A stretch of DNA of 64,000 nt. Origin: Camarhynchus parvulus (lineage: Eukaryota > Chordata > Aves > Passeriformes > Thraupidae). Where the stretch lies: assembly GCF_901933205.1 (NCBI RefSeq), contig NC_044573.1:60561493-60625492 (forward strand), given 5' to 3'. This document shows positions 32,871-45,250 of the stretch, in pieces (position 1 is the first letter of the stretch; the number at the start of each line of letters is the position of its first letter). The position numbers and the translations under genes were made by a program. Under the pieces are notes generated by a model that made no database searches, was not told the DNA's origin, and saw only the letters and a list, made by a program, of their open reading frames with translations.

Positions 32871-35800
32871 TAAGAAATCAGCAATAATGATAGTAATAAT
32901 TTAATAGAGAGGAAACAGAGAGCTTCATACTACAGGAAGCAACCCAGGCATCACTGCCAGGGTTCAGGATAAAGTTCTCTCATGGAACAATGTGCTATAG
33001 AAGAACCTTACAGAGAGGCGTATACTCAACACATGAAGCAATGCCTTTGTACGCACACTGACAATATTCCCCATGGCAATGGGTAAAGAAATTCCTGCCA
33101 TGCAGCCAAGTCATGCTCATCTACGCATCACCAGACACCTGTGAAATTCTGTGGGTATTATCCAAGATGAAACATAATATTCACTTAGACCACTATTCCC
33201 CTGTCAGTGACCAAACACTGTGATATTCACTGTTGCCTCAAATGAGCAAAGACTGGTAGCAAACACAAAAGGAAAGCAGTTCACGTAGAACTGGGCAAGC
33301 AATGAAAAATTTAGAGCACCATAAAAATATTTGAATTTGTTGTCTCACAAAAAATATCTAAATAAATCTATTCTACAAAAGCCTATACAACACAGAGGTT
33401 TAGGAAGGAGGAAAAAAAATCAGTGACTCCAAGCCACCAAGAAATTAAAGTAGTTCATATACGAAGCGTAGTCCTTATTTCAAGGTCTAAGTCAGTCCCC
33501 AGCAGAAGTCAAGAATAAAACTGTGAAGCAAGATACATCTAGCCTAATATATTAAAAGCATTGCTCTTCCTAAAGGCAATGTTCTGCTCTAGGAAGTAAT
33601 TCTTGTTTCTTTTGCTGTGTAAAACTGCAATCAGGTAGCTCCAACCACTTCTTTTAGCAAAAGCCTGTTAATTAAAGCAACACTACCCAGCCTCCTTCCT
33701 GGCATTAATGAAGTGCCAGAGGAAGGAAGCCTTAAGCATTTATTTTCCTCTCAGAGCATCTAATATTCCACACTACAGCCGGTGGAAAAATAGTAACACA
33801 TTTCCTGACCAGGGAAAGAGAGAGAGAGAACATATTTATCACAAAAGCCTGATGTTTCTTTAGCAATCTGTCTGAAAGCTGTTGAAAGGATAATGTCCTC
33901 CGCATATTTGAAAGAAACATAAGTGTATGAAAAAAGGTCCTCCTTGCCTTACTACAGCACCAGGGTGGTTTAAGTTGGCTGTTGCAGGTCTCTGAAAAAT
34001 ATGGCTGGATCAGGCTGGGCAGAACATGCAGGAGTTGTGACAGAGGCAGGGCTAAAGACAGAAGCCCTTAGCTGGCAGTACAGATATGAAGAGAAAGGAG
34101 ATAACTGCAGATAGATAACTTGCAAGATCATCTTTGCTATCTTTATGTGATTAATTGACAGCTACAACACCCATCCAATTGTCTGCTATTTTCCCTTATT
34201 CTTTGGCTCCAACTTGAGCTGCCTTTCATTCACACTGGTGTCTAAGAAGCCTTTAGATAGAAAAGTGAATATTTGGTACCAGATGTGAGGCAAACTAAAC
34301 TGCCACCTCTAAATATCCCTGAAGCTTAGATTTGCTTGAAATTTAAACTTACATATAGTTCCAGATCTGTCTGTTTGAGGTCATCTTTACACCTTTTTGT
34401 TTAAAAAATAGTGTTGCCTGATTCCCCCAACCTTTTTTTGCTTCAGCCCTTCAAGTCATGGTCAGATTGGTTTACCAGACGCCCTGGTAACCTACAATAT
34501 ACATCCCTCTCTCCCTCCACTTCACTTCATAATCTTCCAGAGATGAAATTCAAGATTGCCCTCTAATTATAACAGGACAGCTTCTCAGACAGATGACTTT
34601 CCAAGTAACCTTCTCATTCCACTCATATTCAGGGAATGAAAAAGTATGCCAGAGAGTTATGTGATGACGGATGAGGGCCAACATCACAATTTATGTTTGT
34701 GACCTGGCACACATATAGAAACACAGAGTATGATTCAGTGGTTTCTGCAGCCTTAATCCCTACTAAAGAGTGGCTCTGCCAAGGTAAACGTGACATTTTA
34801 AATGAAACTGCTTTGCATACACTGCATGGAACCTGAGATCCCACTTTTGTACTGCGGTTTCCTTCTAAAATGTAGCTACTGCCTGACAGGGCAGAGTAAG
34901 TGTGCAGACTGGGCTCCCCTGTGCCAAGAGTGTTTGGTCTGCTTTAGCAAAAGGCAATGATGAGCAGACTGTGCAGAAGGAGCGAGACAGATGTTTTTTG
35001 AACATGTGCATTCCCAAGGCTAAGAAAAGGAGTAAAAATAAAGGCTGGATCCCACTTTCCTTCCCCACCCAGGCAACTCCCAAGCAACAAAATCCAAATT
35101 AAGCCCCACATTTATAATAACAGCTCATTTTCTGGTAAATCAATCATAAATCTACAAACCTAGGAAAGGCAATTCATCTCATCATCATATGCAAAACTCA
35201 AACCAAGGTTTAAGCACTGGGACCAGTTTCCTCTTTCCTCTTGCTATTGCTTCCTTTGTGCTCTTTCTAAAAATAAAGTATTGACCACTTTAAAAAAGGA
35301 GGAAGAAGGAATACAAATAATTTAGTGCTCCTTGTAGCGCCAATACAACCCAGCACAAAGGGCTAGCTTCTGCTTAAGTATATTATTAGCCAAAATCAAT
35401 GAGTTTTATCCAAGAACTTAAAGGTAACCAAACAAAAGCCTGATCTCTCCAAGAGCCTCTCTTCATCAGTGTGGCAGAAATGGCCCTGGTTTTCCTCAGG
35501 TCAAACCCCACCAAAATAGCTCATATACAGCAGGCTGAGCAGTACCACAAACTACAGCTCATCTCTCACCCCCTTGCTATCCCAAAGACCCTGCTGTGAG
35601 AGATTTATTTAGACTAAGAGCAAATCATTTCACCCAAAGATCCCACAGTCATCAAATGTCATCAGTCATCATTATCTCTGTCTCTGGTCAGACCTGGAAT
35701 ACCATAGGTACAACCTGTGTACTGTGTAAATTGCACATCTCCAAATGCTGCATAAGCCTGGAATAGAAGAGCACAGAATCAAGAAACAACTAGTATGGGT

Positions 35801-36133
35801 TTCCTCAGCATGCTCATCTCTGCCTGGAGAGAACAAGGAACATTTAAGTATTCCCATGCCTCAATTCTCATTCACCCTCAGACATTTTCCTTCACTCAGA
35901 CACAGTTTATATGTAAACATGTGAAAATTTGAAGTCCCAGTTAAGTCAGGCAATGCTTTGGGCTCTTGAGACTGAGAATCCCAAGCCCTGTCAGAAAGAA
36001 AAGAAAGATTTCTATTTATCTTTGAAAATGTGACTGTCCTACAGGAACCTATTGTTGGGACTCCGGAAAGCAGTTTACTCCTTATGCCCTGCTATGGCCA
36101 CAACAAAAAATAGCGAGTCTTCACATGCATCCT
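32871..36133. other. 3.3 kb non-coding stretch
   Basis: A short (GA)n tract lies at 33817-33830. Chance frames only (up to 72 codons at 34865-35083). No repeat family or gene identified. Confidence 0.55.
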
Positions 36134-36174
36134 CAACACCCACACACACCCACACACACCCACACACACACACA
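36134..36174. repeat. CA-rich microsatellite with CCCACACA units
   Basis: Three CCCACACA-type units lead into a pure (CA)n stretch. A compound simple repeat; on the plus strand it gives a false TPTHTHTHP peptide in a 77-codon frame. Confidence 0.92.
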
Positions 36175-37346
36175 TCCTCTCCCTTTCAGTTGTCCCTGCA
36201 CACAGTGCAACTGTGCACTCTGCAAAGCCAAAAGCTGTACACCTACACATTCCTAGCTGAACCTGCTTGTATTATAACCCTTTAGACCTGGTTATATTAT
36301 GTACTGCACTGGCAAGATCGATTTAAATACTGTATTAGCAAAAAATCTTATCATAATTGTCCACATAATCAGGGTCATATTTTTTGGGTCCAACTGAGAG
36401 TCTTCTCTCTACTGCTCTGCCACATCTACTTAATATGTAGGTCTGAAAAAAAAGCAAAAGCTGAAGTAATAATTTCTACATTTCTTTGTTTAAATATAGC
36501 CAGAACAAGACTGTTTCAATCATCTATTTTATGTAAGCCTACTAATGAAAATGCTACCATCTAGGCCTTTCACCCTCTTAATGCTAACAGGAAAAAAGGG
36601 TTCAGAAATTCCTGTTCCTTTAGAAGAGAATGGGTGGAGAAATGGAAAAATATTTCATGAAGAAATAAAAACCACAAACATGTGAAAAACATGATTTTCC
36701 ATTCACATTTCTTATAAGTATTTTAAAGGACAGAAAAGGGAACAATCCTGTGGATTTTTCTAGTCAAACAGGTGTGAAATGGACCCTTCCTTATATCACA
36801 GAGGTACCAGGGAGGCTGGTTATCTGCTTTCACCATTCTAAATATTTTAACTTAGCCACTGTTACTCCCCTCCTTCTTTACTCCTCTAGTTTCCCCAGTA
36901 AATAAGCCCCTGACCAGATGTATGCAAATACTACCTAGCAGGGATAGCACTGATTTCTCATCTTTTTGTCAAGGTCAGTGTGAACCACATTTCTAGGCAA
37001 CTAGACACATCGTCCTCTCTCATGCAACTATAAGCATTTCCTACTGCAGTGGAATCTTCTACTATTTAAATAATTTTTTCCAGAGCATAATTTAAACAGG
37101 ATTAACCATAATTATATATGTTTTGGAAATTGAAAGAAACGTAACATATGATAGGAAATGGATGTTTCCTGCTTTCCATCAACTTACTTTGAGGCTCTTC
37201 AAAGAGGTCTCATAAGCTTTGAAAGATTCTGTTTTGCTTTTACTGATTACATCTTTTTGATACTAGAAGACAAATTGCCAGAGTTTACAAGTCAACGAGT
37301 CCATCACATCTTCTTCTCTATACAACAACAGAGTATTGCATTGCAG
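36175..37346. other. AT-rich non-coding stretch
   Basis: Nothing recognised apart from short chance frames. Confidence 0.6.
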
Positions 37347-37628
37347 GAGTAGCAATAAGACAGGGGGCAATGTGTTTAAACTAAAAAAGAGTCAATTTAG
37401 ACTGGATATAAGGATGAATTTTTTATCATGTGGGTGGTGCAATGCCTGCACAAGTTGTCCAGAGCAGTGGTAGATGCCCCATCTTTGGAAACATTCAAGA
37501 ACAGGCTGGGCAGCAATTTGAACAACTTCATCTGGAGGAAGACATCCCAGCCCATGGAAGTGGGGTTGGAACTAGATGACCTTTATAGGTCACTTCCAAC
37601 CCAAACTACTCTGTAATCCTAGGGTTCT
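37347..37628 (+). mobile_element. CR1 LINE, 3' end fragment
   Basis: It reads in CR1 order: GGGGGCAATGTGTTTAAACT (NGxKLK region), TTTAGACTGGATATAAGGATG (RLDIRK), GTGGTGCAATGCCTGCACAAG (RHWNRLP region), AGTGGTAGATGCCCCATCTTTGGAAACATTCAAGAACAGGCTGG (VVDAPSLETFKNRLG), then the 3' UTR with GGGGTTGGAACTAGATGACC and a degenerate CACTTCCAACCCAAACTACTCTGTAATCCT tail. The peptide VVDAPSLETFKNRLGSNLNNF is readable in one frame. It is 5'-truncated and inactive, of moderate age, and in the same orientation as 2112-2277. Confidence 0.93.
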
Positions 37629-40600
37629 GTCTATCTTTAGAAAGGTAGTGTGGGCAAAACCGAGAAGTAAACAACTGGCAGCAAGGAGGAAAAATAGTAC
37701 AGTGATTAAAAAAAACAAAAGGAGGAAAAAAGGCACAGAAGCACATCCACATGTGTCTCTCCAACTATCAGCAGATCATTGCATTTTAAGAATACTTCAC
37801 ATTGGAAGGAGGGAAAAACTGAAAGCAGCTTTGAAATGCTGTTAGCTGTAAAAGATACAAAGATGTTTAATTTAATCAGCACACCCTCCGCTCATTATAC
37901 CATAAAGATTTCTGCAAAGATAGAAAGAAATTAAAACACATTGTAACAAAAGAAGCTATAGTATGGCTAAGCTATAGTATTAACTTTGCAAACGTTGAGA
38001 CAGAAGATGTTAAAAACTTTCAGATTGTGCATTAGCACTTATTTTAACTGACCAGTTACAGAGGAATTTTGGAAGCATATTACACATCATAGATTTAGGA
38101 TCAGATTTAGCCATTTTTTATTGATATAAGGACCCAGAAGATTCACAGGTCACTTGTAATTTTCATTTCCAAGGAAAGAAAAACAAGAAGGTTGTGAGTA
38201 AAAGTCCTGCCAGTATTCAAACAAGGAGAATGCAATTGAAGTAGTGGAAATCAGAAACCAGACGTGTAGTCATTTGAAGTTGCTGGCATACAGAAATAGG
38301 TCTCCAAAGTATGTCCTACCTCTTTTTAAACCAGAAAGAACTTGTGTGAGTTCCTGAGGGAACAGCGACAGCTGCTCCCAAGGACTGGAGAGCACTTCAG
38401 GATGACATCCTGAGCAGCACTGTCTGTTAAATTCTGCAGATGACCTAGGTGGCAACCTGTTCTTCAAATCTTACCTGCAGGCATGAGCAGGTTTGTCCAA
38501 ATGTTCATCCAATCCTCTTTCCACTATTTAACTGAGATTCATTTGTTCCTTTCTTAAATGTCTTTGGCATTTCTATCTTTATTCCCCTTATGTCCTAAGA
38601 GCCATGCTCTGTAGAGATAGACACTCAAAACTCTGCTGCAGGATCATTTCAGTGCATGACTACTGCACCTGGACACTGCACAAGTCTTTAGGAGAAGCAT
38701 GCAGAATTAAAGACAGTCAGAGGCATTGTTGGTATCTCCCTCTGGATAGCAAAGGGTTAGAGCAGAAAGCAAAAGGGACTGAGCAGCCTAGGAGGCATTA
38801 AGCCCACTCACTCTCCAAAAATTGCTCTAACCACCAGATCATGGGGTATGCTGGTGAAGGAGAGCATTCCTCCTTGTCCCCCTTGAAACAGAGCCACAAT
38901 GCAGCTGGGAATTCAAGAGCTACAGACACAGAGAAAAGGCAACAAGGAACATCATTGCAAGCAAGTGGTTCGGGCACTCCTCTTGGAGTCAGAGGGTACA
39001 AAGACCTAGCCCATTTTCCCAGGTCTGTTCTGCATTTTCTTCAACCCACAACTATTGCAGTGACAAACTGAAGGGAAATTCATACTCTCCCAAGAAGTAA
39101 AGCCTAACTTCCTCTTCACAGTCAAGTAACTACTCAGCTGAAGTCACACATCTCTTGCTGCTGTTACCTGTGTTTCGGCTTTCACAAGGGGATACTCTTG
39201 TGGCCATACTGTATGGCCTTGCAACTCAGTTATTTCTGTGAGATGAAAAGAGAAGTTTGGTCCTTGTCCAGCTGAGTGGACCCAGCATTCAAGGCATCCC
39301 TCTGCCTGTGGGAGCTCTGCTGAGTGAAAGGAACATCCCTCTGTGCCTCTACTGCCCTCTCCATGAGGTACCTGTCCTCAGAAGAAAGTTATGCAGACCA
39401 GCTGGTTGAGTACAGACTAGCATCCAATATTTCTCAAAAGTCTGCTGTTTTCTTAGTGGAAGATGTAGGTGCCTAAATTAGGTGACCTGACTGACCATAA
39501 GAGGTTGTGCTGTTCACACAACTGACACTGAAGGGAGTGCAGGCTAAACAGGTGAAGAATACTCCTAATGCTGGTGTGTGTATTTGAAGAAATTTCCAGT
39601 TTCTTGAGCAGCTTCCAGTTCAGTATTCTCTCAGGTAAAGTCAGAAGTTAAGACACACAAGCTCACAGACACAGAATAATAATCCAGCCAGACTGTTATA
39701 AGCTTTTGGTTTCTGTTGATACAAACCAGATGTTGGTAAGATCTAAATTTCTAAGTTTGTTTAACTCCTTGGAGCATCATTTTAGAATAAACACAAGAGG
39801 CATCTTTTCTCACATCTCTCTTTTCCCTTGCATCAGACTTACCCCAGCTGAACAGGTTATTTATTGTCCAGTCAACTGTGAAATGTCAATTACATAGTAT
39901 TGTTTGAAAACGTGGATGGAGGAGGGGAAAGAAAATCCCTCTGAAATTTTCCAGTCAAAACTCCATTTTTGCCAGTCATTTGATCTGATACAGTGGTTTG
40001 CCGCTGTCAACTATAGATCCATTCATAAGTTTAAGAAGACCAGAGAAAAATCTTGCACTATTCAACATAGTAATATAAATGTAGATTTCATGTCTGACTC
40101 ATTAGAAACTGGCTTAGGATTTTAGTAAAAGAATAAATAATATCATTCTCCTCTCCCTTTTGATTTATTTACTGCACATGGAACAGGTGCTCAGAGAAGT
40201 ACTTCAGGGAGAGTTTGCCTGGTCAAAAGAGATCAACAACTGTCCTATTTTACCTGTGTGAGATAGTGTACAACCAAAATATGAAATTTCAACACCACCT
40301 AGAGCAACTCTGTGTAATTTCACAATCAGCATAAAGTGCCTTGAGTTATGTCAACACAAATGTAGCACTGCTGATGCCACAATGAAATTTGGGAAAGGGC
40401 AGGTCATGAAAGAAATGTTCCAAAATTTTAGCTTGCTGCCATGTGCTTTGCTCCTACACAACAAAAGTACACCTAGGAGTCTACCCAAAGCTACTCCATG
40501 GGACTCCAGAGCGAGGAGAAGGAAGTGTGCCCCTGCCAATGCCACCAGGGTCCGCAAGAACAAGTCTCCCCAAGGTCCATCCCCTCTCACAGAGTAGGAA

Positions 40601-42138
40601 TATCAGAGCTCTCTATGCTGTTGCATGATGCTTGCCACTACTGTTTAAAAAACTCAGTCCCAAAAGTTGTGAGAGGAGGAACAGGCAGGACTAGGACCCC
40701 TCCTGTGCCAACTCTCTCCTTTCAGGCTAGCTGACCCCCATCCACTTTGCTCCCAGATGTCTGCAGCCTGTTTTTCTAGCTCACAAATGGGAAAAAATTA
40801 CCTTTTCTAAAAGAAAATCACTTCAAACATGGAAACTGTGGGAAGAGGAAGAAGACCAAAATAAATGGCATGGTGAAGTCTCTGACCAAAATAGGCTAAA
40901 TTACACCTATAAAGTGAGCAAAAGTTGAGGAAAAAAGAACACATGGATGATCTATAATGAATTTTTCATCTAGAAGATAATAGTAATTTTTTTTGCCATT
41001 TTCACTTATTGCTGATAAGATCTGTTTCTCTGCAATGCCTTTACATTTACAAATTTGCACAGATGTTTAGTGCAGTGGTCTTTAACAGCACAGTGCTGCC
41101 CAGCTCACCAGAAATACATGCAGGGAGGATTTGGTAGGACTAACTTGATTTTTTTCACTGGAACTGATCAATAGGGCTGGAAAATGTGTAGGAAATGCAA
41201 CTGTCCACTCTGCAAAGATCTCTTATCACGTAAAATTGGAGTGTGCAGCTAGTGGATCATGAAAACCAAATTTATTTTTACATTCATTTTCTGATCATAC
41301 AACCTATTCATATAAACATTGCAGGAACTTTTTTTTTAATATGAACCATCTCTCTCCCGTTTCCCCAGATTGGCAAGGATGATATGTATCTTCCAAGCAG
41401 AAAAGCAGATTTAAAGTAGCCAAGAAGAAAGTGAGTAGCTGAAGAGGCCACTTTCAGACTGGGAGGTGCAAAAGCATGCAGCAAGGCAGGTCTGTAGATC
41501 ACTGGCTTGCAAAGCCATGGAGCACTTCATAGTAAGTGGATGTGAAAGAGATGATCTTTGCAGTGCTGCAGATGCCTAATCCATTCAACAAGAAAATAAT
41601 AGTAAAATCAGTCTCCTAGATGTGATGAGTCTGCAGGGATATACACACATGTGCAAGAAACACCCTTCTTTTATTGGAATCAGAGAAGACAAATTCTGAA
41701 AGGTCCCCTCTTTTTGTGAGTTGTAGTCACAGTCTGGAAGAAATTGAGAATGACTGCATTAGAGAGCCTGTCTCTGGCACTCATCAATCTGGCATCTTTT
41801 GTGACTGGTAAAAGGGCTGATAACCCATTTATACTGCCCACAGATCACTGACAGTAGTCCAGCAGGCTGACTGATCAGCCAGGCATCTGAATAATATTCA
41901 GAACAAGACAAAATAATTAGCTCTGACCATAGATTTCTAACACTCATCTAGCTAAAGCATATCCTTCTTTTAAAAATATCAGTGTTGTAAAAGTGTTGCT
42001 TGACAGATCTGGTGTCCCTTGGTCTTTATACATGTGACAGCCCTGGTATGGCCAGCCACTCTGCAATCATTCCCATTTATTAGCTGGAGGCCGACAAGTC
42101 CATTGAATTCCACTCAGCAATACAGCATGCCTTCTGCT
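37629..42138. other. 4.5 kb non-coding stretch, nothing firmly recognised
   Basis: Overlapping short frames occur at 38798-39071 and 40351-40734, where GC is a little higher. The words GTAGGTGCCTAAATTAGG at 39466-39483 hint at another old palindromic repeat but are too short to call. No exon, tRNA or LTR seen. Confidence 0.5.
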
Positions 42139-42228
42139 TCTGGGATTACTCACTTGCTTTGTTTTTGAGCAATTCTTAAGTGCTTTGCTGGAGCAAACCA
42201 AGCCGCTCAGCACCACCTAAGACCTGGC
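42139..42228. mobile_element. second old palindromic-type repeat fragment
   Basis: TGGGATTACTCACTTGC, a degenerate middle, then CTTAAGTGCTTTGCTGGAGC and GCTCAGCACC follow the order of the same reptile/bird repeat class as 5410-5501. My remembered consensus is GGGACTACTCATGTGCTTAA, then CTTAAGTGCTTTGCTGGATC, then GCTCAGCACC. The core CTTAAGT-CTTTG is shared directly with the 5410-5501 copy. It is a half-element lacking a clear mirrored arm and is strongly diverged. It encodes nothing. Confidence 0.5.
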
Positions 42229-43375
42229 ATTGCAAACCTGGATTCTGCAGTTGTACGTGCAATACCTGACACAGAGTGTAGTTAGGATAAGAAAAGGTGA
42301 TGGATATTCATAGATGAGTAGGTAAATCACAGAAGAGTTGATGTAAGAAGGTCAGAAGTAGAGTTACACTGGTGTAATCTTTAAAGATAAAAAAGAAAAT
42401 ATTCAAACCAGATGTTTTAAGAGATCTTACTCAACACAGAATTAACAAAAGGGAAATATTCCTTGTTTCAAAAGGGACAGGACATGCTGGAACAGCCTAA
42501 CACACTGAGATGACAAATTTAGGTTAAACATCAGAACTTAACTATAAAATCACTTGGGCGGAATTTCAGGCTCTGAAAAGAGACAGATGAAACCACAAGA
42601 TCTGCAGCTATGCAAGAATCAGTGACATACCAGGGGACATGAACCAGAGCATGGTCCCACAAATGTAAGCAACCCCTTGTCTGGATCACCCAGGTTGATG
42701 CTGTACTTTTCTCTCCCCATTGATAGACCAAGCTTCCTCTCTAAAAGGCAGTGGGAATTTTTGCCATTGACTTCCAAATGAACAGCAGCCCTATGATTAG
42801 GCCGTGTACAACTTCAATTAAAAAGTCTATGAATCACATCATTCTGCCCTTGGCAGCTGAGAGATGAAGACAGCGGGATAGGAAAAGAGCAGCTCAAGCA
42901 AATGGAAATAATTTTTCTTTTCATTTTCTTTCTAAAGGAAGATACTTGGCATAACTTGTCCCATTTTTTCTCCATTTCTGTTATGAACAACTGTCTGGTG
43001 GGATTAAAGAGAATTGCTAGCATCTTATTTACTTTTCACTATCAACAGGTTTGATCCTTTGAGATTTATTCACCACAGGTAAAGCTCATTCCCACAGAGA
43101 AAATGTTTTCTTGTTCAGGGGTCATTTGAGTCCTCATTTAGCTTGATTTTGGCAGTGAATCTGGGCTTTGACTAATGGCACTGCCTTGTGAGTAGGGCAC
43201 AGGAGACCTCTCAGAAGTACTCCTGTGAGCTCCAATGATGCCAGTGGAACTGACTGACTGTTCCTATTGGAAGCAGACCTTTCACAGCCTCTGTGCTGTG
43301 ACACCTAGCTGGTTTGAAACACGTCTTTGTACACACGTGCCTGCACTAGACACTGTGTGGGTTGAGGTATATTAC
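42229..43375. other. non-coding stretch
   Basis: The short palindromic text GAGTTACACTGGTGTAATC at 42361-42379 may be a crumb of another old repeat. Nothing else supported. Confidence 0.5.
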
Positions 43376-43391
43376 AAAAAAAAAAAAAAAA
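43376..43391. repeat. poly(A) tract, 16 bases
   Basis: A pure A16 run. No retroposed sequence can be recognised upstream, so it is treated as a simple repeat. A further A12 run sits at 43644-43655. Confidence 0.9.
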
Positions 43392-43964
43392 GGCAAAACC
43401 AAAAGACAAACATCCCAAGAACACAACTGCAGTTACACAGAGGACCATTGTACACAGTATTTTATTTTCTGAAAGAACCTAGGAAGGACACAGAATACTG
43501 CCACTGAATAACAACAGATGCTCAGATGGCTTTGGCTCAGCTCCAGGCTTCCTAAATGCCCAAGTACCAGTCATTAGGTAGGTGCCAATACAGGTCAGTG
43601 GACATGACCCTGCTGATTCCATTAACACTACATTCAAAATTGGAAAAAAAAAAAAGCCGCAAAAAAAATCTTAACACCAAATGAAAGACCAAAAGGCTAC
43701 AGGAAAAGCGTAATGATGGTGCATAATGGAGAGGAATTCCTGTAGGCTCAGAGATGCTGCTCCACAAGCCAAGCCACCCTGCATCTCCACCAGATCTGCC
43801 CCCTCACCTCCACCATGCTGAGCGGTGCCATCTCAGGCCAGCCCTGGCACTGATGTCTCAGATGCTCCAGTCACTTGTGTGTTCGGCTCACACTGATTTT
43901 AGCCAGATCCAGGTACATAAAGCAAGAAGCATTTTGAAGAACCTGGGCCTCAATTCTCTCTGTG
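43392..43964. other. non-coding spacer with A-rich runs
   Basis: Chance frames on both strands (up to 89 codons). Nothing recognised. Confidence 0.55.
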
Positions 43965-44022
43965 CAAAACAGACATTTCCCTTTTCCCATGCTCCTGGGA
44001 AAAGGGAAATGAGTCTGTTTTG
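43965..44022. repeat. long near-perfect hairpin (25-bp arms)
   Basis: The left arm 43965-43989 pairs with the right arm 43996-44022. The inner 15 bp (43975-43989 with 43996-44010) are perfect; then a 2-base bulge (44011-44012) on the right side precedes ten more perfect pairs (43965-43974 with 44013-44022). The loop is 6 bases (43990-43995). The inner stem is pyrimidine-rich on the left and purine-rich on the right. It may be a small-RNA-type hairpin, a footprint of replication template switching, or a miniature transposon. I do not recognise a known microRNA in it. Confidence 0.85.
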
Positions 44023-45099
44023 ATCTGCAAGGCCTTTAGAGTACTTCCTGTGGGCATGTGCAATATTCAGCCCATCAAGGCTGCAGCACAAGCAAAGGCT
44101 TCATAAACATGAAGCAAGCATATAATTAGTCAAAACAGCATACACATTCTAATTGTGATTCAGTATTGACCTTAAAATAGAACTTCCCTGAGATTTCAGA
44201 AGCAGTTGCTTGCTAGCTTCAGATCAGTACCCCAAATGACTCCAAATGTAGCTGGGGTCATTGCCAATAGGATTACTCAAAAGTACTGCAAAGATCTTTT
44301 TTTAAAGTGTTTTCCTAGAGATAATATTACTCTCTGCCTCTTTCTCCCAGTAGCATCCATATCCGCAGTGCTTGTCATTACCCAGTAAATTAATAGAGGT
44401 ATTAAGATAACAACTTCTTTCTCGTAACACAAAAGCATCAGACTTAACCAGACTGAAACCCGCTGATACAAAGCTGAACCAACTCAATGTGAGATGAAAC
44501 ACTGAGTGCAGCAATAACCAACAACCTATTTTGGAGAGAAATATTTATTGCTTTTTCTTTTCTTTTATGAAGGCATCGATTCATGAAGGGAAGCCTAAGA
44601 ATATTCCACTGCATAAATCCTTTTATCCACATGGTCTTCTTCATGTTTGTGCCATGTGACCCTGGTAGTCTTCCTATTTAATACCCATAATCACATTCTC
44701 TTTGCATAACACTCATAATCCTTTGATACTGCACAGAGCAGAGTTCAGAAGCTTTGCAAGCCAAGACATTTTAAGTGATTTATACAGTGAAGTAGAATTT
44801 CCTCTGCCCACCTGCAAAAGCTGAAGCATTTCTTTGATTAAAGTTCATTTTTGCAAGTTCCATCCATATAGAGTTTTTCATTACAATATAAGCATATTAA
44901 AATGATCCATATATATATGTTTGCTACTCAAATCTTCAGTGGGTCTTACAGTGTGCCACTTGGAAGAAAAAATTTAATCTCATTTGAAACAGTTTGCTTG
45001 CTCCATGCATTTGTTTTAGCTGTTAATTTTGTTACACTATAAACAAACAGAATATAGGGAAGGGAAATATCACACATGACCAATTTCTACTTTAATAAC
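44023..45099. other. AT-rich non-coding stretch
   Basis: Short chance frames only. CATATATATATG at about 44910-44920. Nothing recognised. Confidence 0.55.
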
Positions 45100-45250
45100 A
45101 TCTCTACATGCATTTATTTTTATTGTAGAATTAAAAAACAATCTGTTAATTTTCATTAGCAATGTCACACTCTCAACAGCTATTAAAAATGCTTCTTGAG
45201 GATCAAATTTGAGCAAATGCCAAAAAACAAAAAATAAATGAGAGAGAAAC
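45100..45250. promoter_or_regulatory. candidate homeodomain-word-rich element
   Basis: ACAATCTGTTAATTTTCATTAG, CAATGTCAC and ATGCATTTATTTTTATTG occur together in unique AT-rich sequence. The words are AT-biased, so chance is a real alternative. Confidence 0.2.

Noticed and set aside
39466..39483. GTAGGTGCCTAAATTAGG as another old palindromic repeat
   Set aside because: Too short and without a mirrored arm.
43376..43391. Poly(A) run as the tail of a processed pseudogene
   Set aside because: No recognisable gene sequence upstream and no target-site duplication. The same applies to 55389-55415 and to the poly(T) run at 62411-62424.
43965..44022. Calling the hairpin a microRNA gene
   Set aside because: The loop is only 6 bases and I recognise no known microRNA sequence; kept as an inverted repeat and a finding.
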